Shown in pieces: positions 1 to 9,175 of a DNA stretch of 64,000 nucleotides. A model generated the notes under the pieces. It worked only from the letters and a program-made list of their open reading frames with translations, was not told the DNA's origin and ran no database searches. Source of the stretch: CAVQBP01 sp963740945 (GTDB lineage: Bacteria; Bacteroidota; Ignavibacteria; Ignavibacteriales; Ignavibacteriaceae); assembly GCA_963740945.1 (NCBI GenBank), contig CAVUGE010000009.1:27586-91585 (forward strand), in the 5' to 3' direction. Position 1 is the stretch's first letter; each line of letters begins with the position of its first letter. The translations under genes and the position numbers were made by a program.

Positions 1-104
1 TAGGCTGATATCTGATTTATTTCACCCCCTTCGGGGTTTTGGTATTCTGCAATTTTATTTTATCTACAATAATATCACTCCTTCGGAGTTCAGAACAATT
101 TTTG

Positions 105-199
105 AAGATGACATCTTTATTTTTTAAAAATAGGGCTCTATCTGAACTTACATTTTAATAAAAAATTGAAATAAAATTTCTTTTTAAAGATGTCATCTT
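105..199. repeat. REPIN-like inverted doublet, copy 1
   Basis: A near-palindromic 13-mer AAGATGACATCTT (105-117) faces its complement AAGATGTCATCTT (187-199). The start-to-start spacing is 82 bp. Two other copies in the window (near 48.2 and 53.7 kb) keep the arms and spacing but have unrelated AT-rich interiors. The rest of 1-279 holds only short hairpins such as CCCCTTCGGGG near 25 and ACTCCTTCGGAGT near 78, and no gene. The arrangement resembles paired REP elements or a tiny non-autonomous element. No transposase is nearby. Confidence 0.75.
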
Positions 200-279
200 T
201 ATTGTTTAATGACTCCCATTATCTCATAAAATTGCAGATGGAAATTTGTCTTGAAGAGAGGGGCTGGTTGACATAATGG

Positions 280-1359
280 TTAATGAATAAACTTATTCAC
301 CGCCTGATAAACCATTTCAGTATTTAGTTCTTTTATGCACTTAAATTTCACATCATCTCTAAAACATATTAAAGGGCGGGGGGAATAAATAAAGCAAGGT
401 GAACATTCTAATCCGAGACTAACGATTTTATGCTTTGTATTCCATGGATAAATGTAAGCGGGATTTGTAGGTCCGATAATTGAAACTACATTTAATTTCA
501 TAGCTGATGCTGCATGCATAAGGCTTGAATCATTTGTTACAAATACCTTGCAGTATTTCATAATTGCAGCACTCTGTGCTAAATTACCCGTATCAACAAC
601 ATAGGAGGAAGTTCCCTGCTTATTTGGCAGGTTTGAGTTAATTCCTTTTTCAATTAAATTTTTCAAATCATTTTCATCCGGCCCGCCGAAAATCAATATT
701 TTAGCATTATCTTCAGTTACTAATTTTCTTCCTAACTCAATAAACTTTTCCGGCTCCCATCTACGCTGTATATGATTCTTTAAAGTGGCTGAACCCGGAT
801 GGAACCCTATTAAGAGGTCTCCCTCTATTATTCTCAGACTGTTCAAATATGATTCCGCATATTGCTTATCCTCTTCATTTAAAGGGAATATCAAATCCGG
901 CTCTTCATCGAATGATGCGTTCAGCAGCTTTTCAACCAACATTATATTTGTCTGAACATTATGCCGCGAATCATCTTCCACAACTCTTACATTGTTCAAA
1001 AAACCAAAGTTCTGAGGATTCTTCCTTAAATATTCAACACCGGCTCTTTTCTTTGAGCCTATCAGAAAACTTATGAGATTATATTCTTTCCTGTTTGAAG
1101 GATAAACATTAATAGCTGCATCGTATTTCTTTCTTAGACTCAAAATAAATTTAAGCGATGCAAGAGCGCCTTCTTTTAAAAAGTCGAAGTAGATAACATT
1201 ACTAATATTTTTATTTCTCTCGAATATATCTTTAGCCCCTTTCAGCATAACTAAAGCATCAATTTCAGCACCGGGTTCGGTTTCTGCCATAAGTTTTAAT
1301 GCGGGGGTAAACATTAAAGAATCACCTATTCCGGACAATGCAATTATTAAAATTTTCAT
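280..1359 (-). CDS. Glycosyltransferase family 9 (heptosyltransferase-like)
   Basis: Likely transfers heptose or a related sugar from an ADP-sugar onto lipopolysaccharide core or another surface glycan at the inner face of the inner membrane. The N-terminus starts with the family signature ALSGIGDSLMFTPAL. The C-terminal half has the donor-site motifs GFHPGSATLKNH, TNDSSLMHAASAM and IIGPTNPAYIYPW, then a Cys-containing tail (CSPCFIY, CFRDD) common in ADP-heptose:LPS heptosyltransferases. The frame can be extended 14 codons upstream to 1401, but the methionine at 1359 (MKILIIALSG) fits the family start, so it is preferred. It lies 36 bp or more downstream of the large membrane glycosyltransferase on the same strand, consistent with a shared envelope-glycan transcript. 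The acceptor cannot be read from sequence. A second GT9 lies at 52.5 kb. Confidence 0.88.
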   Translation of the reverse strand: MKILIIALSGIGDSLMFTPALKLMAETEPGAEIDALVMLKGAKDIFERNKNISNVIYFDFLKEGALASLKFILSLRKKYDAAINVYPSNRKEYNLISFLIGSKKRAGVEYLRKNPQNFGFLNNVRVVEDDSRHNVQTNIMLVEKLLNASFDEEPDLIFPLNEEDKQYAESYLNSLRIIEGDLLIGFHPGSATLKNHIQRRWEPEKFIELGRKLVTEDNAKILIFGGPDENDLKNLIEKGINSNLPNKQGTSSYVVDTGNLAQSAAIMKYCKVFVTNDSSLMHAASAMKLNVVSIIGPTNPAYIYPWNTKHKIVSLGLECSPCFIYSPRPLICFRDDVKFKCIKELNTEMVYQAVNKFIH

Positions 1360-1437
1360 TTGAACAAATAGAAGGTTTATAAAAAATAAGCGGCTATTCA
1401 CCGCTTATTAAATTAAGTTTATAATATAATCTCTGAT

Positions 1438-4425
1438 TTATTTCTTTTGTGTCCGAACACTATCTCTAGTAGCAGGTAAATTACCTGCTAATTTAGTATA
1501 CTTCTCAATATTAGCTTTTATATTAGGGTCATTCGGGTAATATGTTTGAATACGTTTCCAGATATCTGCTAATTTGCCGTATTCATGTTCCTTTTCATAT
1601 AAATCCAGTAAAATTCTGTAAGGGCTGTAATATGAAGTAAAATTAGTAGGATTTTCTTCCATGTCATTTAAGGCATCCGCTTCCACATCCGAATATATTT
1701 TTTCTGCTTTTTCAGTTTCTCCGAGAGAGTAGTACATATTGCCGACATTAAACAATAGCTGGTAATCCATACCAATAACATTTCTCGGCATTTTTTTCTC
1801 CATCTTATCCAGTGTATTTAAAGCAAGCTGTTTTTCATTATGGTTTAAATAATAATAGGCTAATGCAATAAAAACATTCCGATAGCTTGAAGTCATCCGC
1901 ACATGATTATCATCAAAAAATATATTAGGATTATTCAACCCGCGAAACTTAAATCCCGGTTTGTAATCTTTACTATATCCCGGATTTTCTTCCAATTGTT
2001 TTTTCACAATAACCGGATTTATAAAATCAAAATTTCCGTTCCCTTTCTCAGGTACCAGCCTCATAGCAAGTCCTTCTGCTTTGAGATAATTATCCAGTCC
2101 GATTTTACCATCCTGTGATACAGTTGCTGCAAAATAAATCGGTCTTTGCCATGCATTTGCTTCAACTATTTCTTTAACCATGATGTCCTGCACTCTAATC
2201 CCGCTAACATTACCAAAATTTAAGGTAGGTTTCATACTCCATGTAATATTCCCGGATTTCATAATACCCGAATCCGTAATTTCATATTTTTGAAAAATAT
2301 CTTTTAATGATTCATCTCCTTCCGGTTTAGGTGCTGCAATAGTAACATTTTGGGTATTAAACCGGATAGGCTGAATCTGGTTTATCTCAGCATCGGACAT
2401 CCGGATATTTACTTTTCCAACATGATACGGGTCATCGTTTTTTAGCTGTTCTATATACCAGTGAGTATTAAGGAGACTAAGATTAGCTATTTTAACGTCC
2501 CTCCTAACGCCTTCAACATCCTGCATATACCAGAGAGGGAAGGTATCATTATCTCCGTTAGTAAATAAAACAGCATTTGGAGCACAGCTTTGTAAAAGAT
2601 TATAAGAGTAATCCCAGGGCACCCAGTTTTTTGACCGGTCATGAGTAAAGTAATTGGTTTTTAACATATTTACCGGAACAAAAACAACTCCCAGCGCCAA
2701 TACACCGAATACTGCTGCATTACGGAATGTTGAATCATTCAGTTTATCGGAAACAAGCATTGCCAATTCTTTCACTGCAATAGCAATCCATATTGAAAAG
2801 ACAAAAAATGCCCCGACGTAAAAATAATCTCTCTCCCTTGGCTGCGGGTCCTGCTGGTTTTGATAAAATGCAGTTAGGTAGCCCATTAGTATAAATGTAA
2901 TCATAAAAACAGACGCCATCTTCCAATCCTTACGGAAGTGGAAATAAATCCCGATTAAGCCAAGGAGGAAAGGAATACCATAAAGTGAATCCCTTACTTC
3001 TCCGCCAAAATGTATCCCTAAAATTTTACCAAGAGAATTTCCTATTTTATTAAAAGGAGCAATATCAACTCCCGCATCCTGAGCCCAGCTTTCTCTACCG
3101 GCATAATTCCACATCCAGTACCTGGTCATCATGTGATTCATCTGGTATTTCCAGAAGAAATCAAGGTCGCTGGAAAAGTTTGTAAAAGTTATTTGATGCA
3201 TTCCGTCGGAAGAAAATCTTCTTTTGAACGTCGGGAAATCGCCATACTGCTCTCTATTTAAATATGTAACTAATTCGTTGAAAGTATCGGGCTGGTTTTC
3301 ATTCATGGGGGGATTATCATTAGATCGAATAATGACCATCGAAAATGTAGTAAAGCCTACCAGAATAAAAATTAAAGACATGAATATTAAATGAAGCGTG
3401 GGTTTCTTCTCCTTCGTTGAATAATATACTACATAACCGAGTACTCCTAACAAGACAAAGAATAAGAATCCGCCTAAGAAATCGTTATTACTTGCTATAT
3501 CTGCCAGAAAACCGGGAAGTATTTTTACCACTCCCGGATAGACTGCAAATAATGCTGCCCCGCCGATTATTAAAGGTAAATAAAAAGAGTTCCTGTTAAA
3601 TATTTTCCTCCAGAATACTCCCATAATAACTACACTTATACCCAGCATTATCATTTTGAATTTGGTATCATAGTCCAGGTATTCTTGAGAAGAAGGAGGA
3701 TTAGATGATGTTTGGGAAGACCACATAGCGAATGCTACAGCAAGTATTATCCCCACATGGGCAAGAAAAATATAGCCCGTTTTTTTTGTCTCTTCTTCAT
3801 TTACAACATATTTCCTGAAAAGTATTATCATAACCACCGGGACAATTGCCAGTACACTCATTAGATGGACCCCAGTTGCAATACCAATAATATAAGCGAT
3901 CATTAAGAGATATTTCTCATTATCTTTCTGATCGGCACGTTCATGCCATTGCATCATAAGCCAGGCTATAAAAGCAAATAAAAATGTGCTCATTGCATAA
4001 ACTTCTGCTTCCACCCCATTGAACCAGAATGTATCGCTGAATGAAAATGATAAGGCTCCGATAGCTGCGGCAGTAAAGGTACTTATTGACTCCCATATAT
4101 TTCCCGGCTTCTTCCCTCTGTAATTTTCAATAAGCTTTACAGCTATTAAATAAAGAAACAGTATGGCTAAAGCACTGGACAATACCGAAATTATATTAAC
4201 TCTCAATCCTATATTTCCGGCAATAGGTAATAATGAAAATATTCTATCAAGAATAGAAATAAACGGCGCTCCCGGAGGATGCGGAACCTGCAGATAAAAA
4301 CCTGCTGCTATAAATTCCCCGCAATCCCAGAAAGAAACGGACGGCTGTACTGTTGAAAAAAGAACAATTACTGATATCAGAAAAACTGCAGCAGCAAATA
4401 TTCTATTTAATAGCTTATAATTCAT
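1438..4425 (-). CDS. DUF2723 / GT117 family membrane glycosyltransferase with C-terminal TPR region
   Basis: A 995-residue GT-C-fold protein of the DUF2723 family, related to protein O-mannosyltransferases and typical of Bacteroidota-type genomes. It probably transfers a sugar from a polyprenyl-phosphate donor on the periplasmic side of the inner membrane. The N-terminal motif FWDCGEFIAAGFYLQVPHPPG carries the acidic residue and HPPG loop of the family. About a dozen hydrophobic segments follow up to roughly residue 560, including the DPQPRERDYFYVGAFF loop. The soluble part has the conserved FTNGDNDTFPLWYMQD segment, and residues about 870-975 look like TPR-type helices. GAGG-type Shine-Dalgarno sequence lies about 8 nt upstream of the ATG. 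The substrate is not deducible. Length is normal for the family and the frame is uninterrupted. Confidence 0.9.
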   Translation of the reverse strand: MNYKLLNRIFAAAVFLISVIVLFSTVQPSVSFWDCGEFIAAGFYLQVPHPPGAPFISILDRIFSLLPIAGNIGLRVNIISVLSSALAILFLYLIAVKLIENYRGKKPGNIWESISTFTAAAIGALSFSFSDTFWFNGVEAEVYAMSTFLFAFIAWLMMQWHERADQKDNEKYLLMIAYIIGIATGVHLMSVLAIVPVVMIILFRKYVVNEEETKKTGYIFLAHVGIILAVAFAMWSSQTSSNPPSSQEYLDYDTKFKMIMLGISVVIMGVFWRKIFNRNSFYLPLIIGGAALFAVYPGVVKILPGFLADIASNNDFLGGFLFFVLLGVLGYVVYYSTKEKKPTLHLIFMSLIFILVGFTTFSMVIIRSNDNPPMNENQPDTFNELVTYLNREQYGDFPTFKRRFSSDGMHQITFTNFSSDLDFFWKYQMNHMMTRYWMWNYAGRESWAQDAGVDIAPFNKIGNSLGKILGIHFGGEVRDSLYGIPFLLGLIGIYFHFRKDWKMASVFMITFILMGYLTAFYQNQQDPQPRERDYFYVGAFFVFSIWIAIAVKELAMLVSDKLNDSTFRNAAVFGVLALGVVFVPVNMLKTNYFTHDRSKNWVPWDYSYNLLQSCAPNAVLFTNGDNDTFPLWYMQDVEGVRRDVKIANLSLLNTHWYIEQLKNDDPYHVGKVNIRMSDAEINQIQPIRFNTQNVTIAAPKPEGDESLKDIFQKYEITDSGIMKSGNITWSMKPTLNFGNVSGIRVQDIMVKEIVEANAWQRPIYFAATVSQDGKIGLDNYLKAEGLAMRLVPEKGNGNFDFINPVIVKKQLEENPGYSKDYKPGFKFRGLNNPNIFFDDNHVRMTSSYRNVFIALAYYYLNHNEKQLALNTLDKMEKKMPRNVIGMDYQLLFNVGNMYYSLGETEKAEKIYSDVEADALNDMEENPTNFTSYYSPYRILLDLYEKEHEYGKLADIWKRIQTYYPNDPNIKANIEKYTKLAGNLPATRDSVRTQKK

Positions 4426-4532
4426 TAAATTTACCTCAGAAATAAAAAAAGAGTGAACAAAATAATTATCATAATAGTAAACAATGTAAATTGATAATAT
4501 ATCCCCGCAGCCCCTGCATTAAATTTTCCCTT

Positions 4533-4757
4533 TTATTCTTCCTTCTTTTTAAAGAATGAATCATACTTGGACTTATCAACAGGGACATTATATTTATCAT
4601 ATAATTCTTTTAATCGGTTTAAGGACAGTGAATCAAAATCTTCATCGTCTTTCTGCATCTTTGATAACATCTTATATTCTTCGGCATCTTTATGACTAAA
4701 TTTACTTTCGTATTTTTTCAAAGTATCAAGATATTTTTGTTGTTCACGGAACGACAT
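4533..4757 (-). CDS. Small charged hypothetical protein
   Basis: I do not recognise this 74-residue protein. It is strongly hydrophilic, rich in Lys, Glu and Asp, and predicted mostly helical (MSFREQQKYLDTLKKYES at the start, many KM/DE heptads). It has no signal peptide, membrane segment or cysteines. The frame allows a start four codons earlier at 4769, but a GGGAGG ribosome-binding sequence sits just before the ATG at 4757, which decides the start. It lies 107 bp upstream of the large GT117 gene on the same strand and could be its leader gene. It could also be a spurious frame, but codon usage and the good ribosome-binding site argue for a real gene. Confidence 0.55.
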   Translation of the reverse strand: MSFREQQKYLDTLKKYESKFSHKDAEEYKMLSKMQKDDEDFDSLSLNRLKELYDKYNVPVDKSKYDSFFKKKEE

Positions 4758-4965
4758 ATAGCCTCCCATTGATTAACTTTTTTCGTAAAGATTTTAATCT
4801 TTTTAAAAATTTTCATTGCCTAATTTAATAAAGAAAAAACCCAAAGTGTAGTCTTAAACGCTCAAAATGGAGCTTGCATTTGCCTCAAAACCGCAAAGAT
4901 TCTAAGAATCACGAAGAATTTTTTTTGAGGGGTCTACTATAGAGCCTGTGTGAATATCATTAAGG

Positions 4966-5086
4966 GGGTGTCCAAAAAGTAATTCTCAAATTAAAAATCA
5001 GTGAAAATCTGTTAAACCTGTACCGCTTGCAAGATCTGCGTCATTAGTGTTCTATTTTTAATAAAATAATTACTTTTTGGACGCCC
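4966..5086. repeat. Palindromic intergenic element, GGGTG..CCAAAAAGT family, copy 1
   Basis: The ends read GGGTGTCCAAAAAGTAATT (4966-4984) and AATTACTTTTTGGACGCCC (5068-5086), an imperfect 19-bp inverted repeat. The core contains AATCAGTGAAAATCTG and AGTGTTCTATTTTTAA, shared with the copies at 41.8, 44.35 and 58.8 kb. This copy carries roughly 16 extra bases (around CTGTACCGCTTGCAAG) in the middle. In single-stranded form it would fold as one long hairpin. Confidence 0.85.
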
Positions 5087-5169
5087 ACTCCTAAAGGTTT
5101 TTCTATATTTTCACGCAGCTTCTACAATGTTCCGCAGGAACGAAATTTAAGAAATATTGTTTCTCCGTG

Positions 5170-5231
5170 ATAACTCCAAGGTAACTCCAAGGTAACTCCC
5201 AGGTAACTCCCAGGTAACTCCAAGATAACTC
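5170..5231. repeat. 11-bp tandem repeat (AAGGTAACTCC)
   Basis: About five and a half consecutive 11-bp units with minor variation (GGTAACTCCAA, GGTAACTCCCA, GATAACTCCAA) lie about 100 bp upstream of the first gene of the polysaccharide locus. A second array with the same period but a different unit lies at 53856-53912. Units this short with no spacers exclude a CRISPR array. Confidence 0.85.
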
Positions 5232-5332
5232 AATAAAAACTACTTTGTAAGAATTTCCAATTCCTTAAGTTCAAAAAAATTCTTAGATTAAAGTTACCAG
5301 AAAATTATTTTTTATTAAATCTTCGGATATCA

Positions 5333-6040
5333 GTGTTAGATAATAATTACCAATATAAAGTTTCAGTAATTTTGACGGTTTATAATAGAGAGCTTTTTTT
5401 ACCCCGATGTATAGAATCTCTATTAAAACAAAGCTTTTCCTGCTGGGAATTAATAGCAATTGATGATGGGAGTACCGATTATTCTCTGGATGTTTTAAGA
5501 GATTATGAAGAGAGATACCCGAATATTAAGGTTCTGCATCAGGAAAATCAGAAAATCGCTCAAAGCAGGAACAGGGGAATCTTTCTCTCTTCAGCAAGAT
5601 ATATTACTTTTCTGGATAGCGATGATGAATATGAAGAAACCCATTTGCAAAAGAGGGTTAAATTTATGGAAACATATCCTTCTGCCGACTTGTTATTTGG
5701 AGGAGTCAAAATTATAGGGAATGAATTCGTCAGAGATAAAGACAATCCCCAAAATTTTATCCATCTTTCAAACTGTTTTATTGGCGGAACATTTTTCGGG
5801 AAAAGAAAAGTTTTTTTAGAATTAGAAGGATTTAGGGATCTTGAATACAGTGAAGATTCCGATTTACTTATCAGAGCCAAAAACATATTTAATGTTCAAA
5901 AAGTCGATTTTCCTACATATATCTACCATAGAGAACTAACCGACAGCTTAACAAACAGTTATTACCCTGAAACAATAGACAAGAAACCGATGAAACAACA
6001 AACAACCTACAACCAACTACAAACAACCAATAATGTATAA
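5333..6040 (+). CDS. Glycosyltransferase family 2, possibly C-terminally truncated
   Basis: A GT-A-fold inverting glycosyltransferase that would add a sugar from a nucleotide-sugar donor to a growing glycan in the cytoplasm. The opening SVILTVYNRELFLPRCIESL and the IAIDDGSTD segment form the nucleotide-binding half, and FLDSDDEYEETH carries the metal-binding DxD-type motif. GGTFFGKRKVFLELEGF and the ExSDLL acidic motif follow. The start is a GTG (5333) because no in-frame ATG precedes the domain. The last 15 or so residues (KQQTTYNQLQTTNNV) are encoded by an A/C-rich CAAC-type tract found also at 48.4 and 61.7 kb. The natural C-terminus has therefore probably been replaced by repeat DNA. The stop overlaps the next start by 8 bp. 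Confidence 0.82.
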   Translation: MLDNNYQYKVSVILTVYNRELFLPRCIESLLKQSFSCWELIAIDDGSTDYSLDVLRDYEERYPNIKVLHQENQKIAQSRNRGIFLSSARYITFLDSDDEYEETHLQKRVKFMETYPSADLLFGGVKIIGNEFVRDKDNPQNFIHLSNCFIGGTFFGKRKVFLELEGFRDLEYSEDSDLLIRAKNIFNVQKVDFPTYIYHRELTDSLTNSYYPETIDKKPMKQQTTYNQLQTTNNV

Positions 6041-7379
6041 AAAATATCTTTTCCTCATTTTCTTATCATTCTCACTCTTTTCATCCTGTTCTAAAAAAGA
6101 AAAAACCGAACCGGTAATTTTCAAACAACTAGATTTAAAAATGGATAAAATAGCCGAAAGTTATGTTAAGCTGGTTCTGAATGCCGGTTTACATGATCCC
6201 GATTTTGTTGATGCTTTCTACGGTCCTAAAGAATGGAAGCCGCTGGAAAATAAATCTGTTAAAGGAGATTCTGCCGTAATTCAAAATCTATATGATGAAA
6301 CGGGGAGGCTGCTGGATAGTCTTGAAAGCTTAAGGAATGAAAAAGCAACTGATATACAGCTATTAAGATATAAATACCTCTACAAACAGCTACTTGCCGT
6401 AAAAACTAAACTTTTTATGATTGCCGGGGGAAAATTGTCCTTTGATGAAGAAACTAAAGCGCTTTATGATGCCGAAGCTCCTCATTTTGATAATGAACAT
6501 TTCCAGAAGATACTTGATCAGCTCGATAAGGTTCTTCCCGGTAAGGGCAAGGATATACAAAAAAGACTCGAAGATTTTAGGAAACAATTCATAATCCCGA
6601 AAGATAAATTATCTGCTGTTTTTAATGCAGCAATTAAAGAAGCCAGAAGAAGGACACTCAAGCATATAGATCTTCCGAAAAATGAAAATTTTAAGGTTGA
6701 ATATGTAACGAATAAGCCGTGGGGAGGCTATAATTGGTATAAGGGAAACAGCTTTAGTATTATCCAGGTTAATACCGATTTACCTATTTATATTGACCGT
6801 GCAATTGATATTGCATGTCATGAAGGTTATCCCGGTCATCATGTTTATAATACCCTGATTGAAAATCATTTATATAAAGGATTAGGATGGGTAGAATTTT
6901 GTGTCTATGCGCTATTTAGCCCCCAATCTTTAATTGCCGAAGGTTCTGCCAATTACGGAATTGATGTTGCCTTTCCTGGAAGATCAAGAATGGTATTCGA
7001 AAAAAGGATCCTTTTCCCGCTTGCAGGCTTAAACCCTTCGGAAGCGGATAAATATTATGAAGTTCTGCAACTTACAAAACAGCTCGATTACGCTGATAAT
7101 GAAGCTGCAAGGAATTATCTTGATGGCAAATGGACAAAAAAAGAGACCGAAAGCTGGCTTACTAAATATGCTTTAAGAACTCCTGCAAACGCCGATAAAA
7201 CAATAAGCTTTATTGAAAAATACAGGAGCTATGTAATTAACTATAATTTAGGTAAAGATATTGTAGCTGATTATATCGAAAGGGTAGGAGGTATACCTGA
7301 AAATCCCGAATTAAGATGGAAGGTTTTCAAATATATCCTAACAACACCTCAGACAGCATCGAACTTGCAGAAAAGGTAA
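6033..7379 (+). CDS. DUF885 family lipoprotein, putative metallopeptidase
   Basis: A 448-residue exported lipoprotein. The hydrophobic signal is followed by a lipobox (LFSSC, Cys at about residue 19), so it should be anchored in a membrane outside the cytoplasm. The domain matches DUF885, a zinc-peptidase-like family: CHEGYPGHH at about residues 261-269 is an HExxH-like metal site, and EGSANYGIDVAFP about 45 residues later supplies the further acidic ligand. Its ATG overlaps the end of the glycosyltransferase gene. The substrate is unknown. Its presence at the head of a polysaccharide locus may be coincidental, since nothing in the sequence ties it to glycan export. The frame is intact and the length is normal. 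Confidence 0.85.
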   Translation: MYKKYLFLIFLSFSLFSSCSKKEKTEPVIFKQLDLKMDKIAESYVKLVLNAGLHDPDFVDAFYGPKEWKPLENKSVKGDSAVIQNLYDETGRLLDSLESLRNEKATDIQLLRYKYLYKQLLAVKTKLFMIAGGKLSFDEETKALYDAEAPHFDNEHFQKILDQLDKVLPGKGKDIQKRLEDFRKQFIIPKDKLSAVFNAAIKEARRRTLKHIDLPKNENFKVEYVTNKPWGGYNWYKGNSFSIIQVNTDLPIYIDRAIDIACHEGYPGHHVYNTLIENHLYKGLGWVEFCVYALFSPQSLIAEGSANYGIDVAFPGRSRMVFEKRILFPLAGLNPSEADKYYEVLQLTKQLDYADNEAARNYLDGKWTKKETESWLTKYALRTPANADKTISFIEKYRSYVINYNLGKDIVADYIERVGGIPENPELRWKVFKYILTTPQTASNLQKR

Positions 7380-7497
7380 AACAAATCATTTGAAAATAAT
7401 AGATAAAGGGAGAATAAATTATTCTGCAATATATTTCTTCCGTTTGAAGTTCAAATGCAAATTATAGGACATTTTCCTCATACATTTTAATTTATAA

Positions 7498-8748
7498 ATG
7501 AAATTAACCTTAACATTTCTTTTCATATCTGTTTGTATTATCTCTGCCGGAGCTCAGATCGTATATGAACCATTGGATAACGATGTTTATTCATTTTTAG
7601 ACCGACTAAGTAATAAGGGCATAATAGAGTTTAGCGACCTTGTCAAGCCGGTATCAAGAAAATATATTGCTATAAATATAATGGAAGCCGAAAGTAAAAT
7701 TCAGATGCTTAATGACCTGGAAAAGGAAGAGCTTGAATTTTACAAAAAAGATTATTTCTTAGAAATAGAGGGATTCGATAAAAAGAATCTTAATAAGAAA
7801 TATCTTAGTTTTTTCGGTAAAGACTCTCTTGGCAGATACCGGTTGTTTTCTTATAGTGACAAAATCTTTAAACTTAATGTCAGCCCGATAATTGGATATC
7901 AGGTTGATTTTCAGGGAAGGAACAAGAATCTACATTCGTGGATGGGTGCATATGCCTATGGATATTTTTCTAAGAATATCGGGATAAGTATGGATTTCAG
8001 ATCGAATAATGAAAGCGGCCCTAATATAGACATTAAAAAGAATTTTACACCTGAAACTGGGGTAATTCCTGCTGTATATTACACTCCAGGCCCAGAGATT
8101 GATTACAGCGAAGTAAAATCTACCGTATCATTTGATTGGAATTGGGGGAATGCTGTTTTTGCAAAAGATTTTATTGAATATGGTTATGCAAAAAGCGGTA
8201 ATCTTGTGTTATCAAATAAGGCACCTTCCTTTCCATTTATTAAACTTGAATTAAATCCCGTTGATTGGTTTAAATTTTATTATTTCCATGCTTTCCTTTC
8301 TTCAAATGTAATTGATTCTGCAAAACTTGAACAATACAAAAGAGACATTTATATAAATAAATATTTTGCGTGGCATTCAATTGTAATTACACCTTTAAAA
8401 GGTCTGGATATTTCTGTCGGTGAATCGGTTGTTTATAGTGATAAACTTGAACTTGTATATTTTATGCCCTTTTTGTTTTATTATTATGCAGATGATTTTT
8501 TAAGTAATAGGCATGACAAACCCGGTGATGCTAATTCACAGATCTTTTTCTCTGTCAGTTCAAAAAACCATCTGAAAAATACACACCTATATGGTACTCT
8601 TTTTATTGACGAATTAACCCTCAATGGATTAAATGGAACTCTCTTTGTTGATGGTCAAACAGTCATAAATTCTCTTAGTGATAAGAACATAAGAACACAA
8701 TTAGGGTATACTCTGGGATTATCTTCCGTAGATATTACCTTTGGATAA
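7498..8748 (+). CDS. Wzi-like capsule assembly barrel, copy 1, N-terminal part (frameshifted)
   Basis: First three quarters of an outer-membrane beta-barrel of the capsule-assembly Wzi family, which anchors or organises exported polysaccharide at the cell surface. It has a signal peptide (MKLTLTFLFISVCIISAGAQ) and the N-terminal signature YEPLDNDVYSFLDRLSNKGI shared by all three copies here. Many aromatic-rich alternating strands follow. Compared with the intact copy at 9675-11345, the frame is lost at DIT|FG. One extra A at 8737 turns the expected DIPLDN into DITFG-stop. Removing that base joins this part to the frame at 8741-9172 and gives about 559 residues, matching the 556 of copy 2. The protein is otherwise collinear with copy 2, so the damage is recent or a sequencing error. 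Confidence 0.85.
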   Translation: MKLTLTFLFISVCIISAGAQIVYEPLDNDVYSFLDRLSNKGIIEFSDLVKPVSRKYIAINIMEAESKIQMLNDLEKEELEFYKKDYFLEIEGFDKKNLNKKYLSFFGKDSLGRYRLFSYSDKIFKLNVSPIIGYQVDFQGRNKNLHSWMGAYAYGYFSKNIGISMDFRSNNESGPNIDIKKNFTPETGVIPAVYYTPGPEIDYSEVKSTVSFDWNWGNAVFAKDFIEYGYAKSGNLVLSNKAPSFPFIKLELNPVDWFKFYYFHAFLSSNVIDSAKLEQYKRDIYINKYFAWHSIVITPLKGLDISVGESVVYSDKLELVYFMPFLFYYYADDFLSNRHDKPGDANSQIFFSVSSKNHLKNTHLYGTLFIDELTLNGLNGTLFVDGQTVINSLSDKNIRTQLGYTLGLSSVDITFG

Positions 8749-9172
8749 TTTTTCTTTTACTGCTGAATACACAAAGATAAATCCATTTGTCTACGGACAT
8801 CATGATCCTGCACAAACTTATACGAGTTCATCTTATTTAATGGGAGACTGGATTGGACAGAATTCCGATCTTATATATCTCGAACTCAACTACAGAATTT
8901 TAAGAGGTTTCCAGGCTACGGCATGGGGAGAATATATTCGTAAAGGTAGTTCCGATTATAGTGGTCAGTATATTAACCCTCAGCCGCCATTCTTATTCGG
9001 CTTAAAAAATTATTACAAATACATTGGTCTGAATTTAAAATATGAATGGATACATGAATTGAATTTCGAAACAAGATTTAGGATAAACCTGCAATCACAT
9101 CAGCAAACCGATGGTTCGTTTCAAAAAAGTCACGTTAATGAATTTTCATTGGCAGTTTATTATGGTCTATAA
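8741..9172 (+). CDS. Wzi-like capsule assembly barrel, copy 1, C-terminal part (frameshifted)
   Basis: The remaining 143 residues of the copy-1 barrel in the plus-one frame. The apparent TTG start at 8741 is only the point where the frame resumes, not a true initiation site. It has the family's conserved C-terminal strands: YTKINPFVYGHHDPAQTYTS, WGEYIRKGSSDYSGQY and FLFGLKNYYKYIGLNLKYEW. It ends with the AVYYGL aromatic C-terminus expected of an outer-membrane barrel. Nearly every residue aligns with copy 2, so this segment has been under selection as part of one protein. Confidence 0.82.
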   Translation: MDNFSFTAEYTKINPFVYGHHDPAQTYTSSSYLMGDWIGQNSDLIYLELNYRILRGFQATAWGEYIRKGSSDYSGQYINPQPPFLFGLKNYYKYIGLNLKYEWIHELNFETRFRINLQSHQQTDGSFQKSHVNEFSLAVYYGL

Positions 9173-9175
9173 TTT

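Larger units (their letters stand above)
4758..5332. other. Intergenic region with repeats between divergent genes
   Basis: This gap separates the minus-strand 74-residue gene from the plus-strand polysaccharide locus and has no convincing gene. From about 4890 it contains a short palindromic stretch (GATTCTAAGAATC). A 121-bp palindromic element lies at 4966-5086, a GTTCCGCAGGAAC palindrome near 5127, and an 11-bp tandem repeat at about 5170-5231. Promoters for both divergent units should lie here, but I could not identify them with confidence. Confidence 0.6.

Noticed and set aside
280..4769. A lipopolysaccharide core operon reading for the first three genes
   Set aside because: Only GT9 supports it. 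The GT117 protein and the 74-residue protein do not prove a core-oligosaccharide role, so no operon function is claimed.
5170..5231. A CRISPR-like array of repeated GGTAACTCC units
   Set aside because: Units are 11 bp with no unique spacers and no cas genes nearby. This is a tandem repeat. The same applies to 53856-53912.
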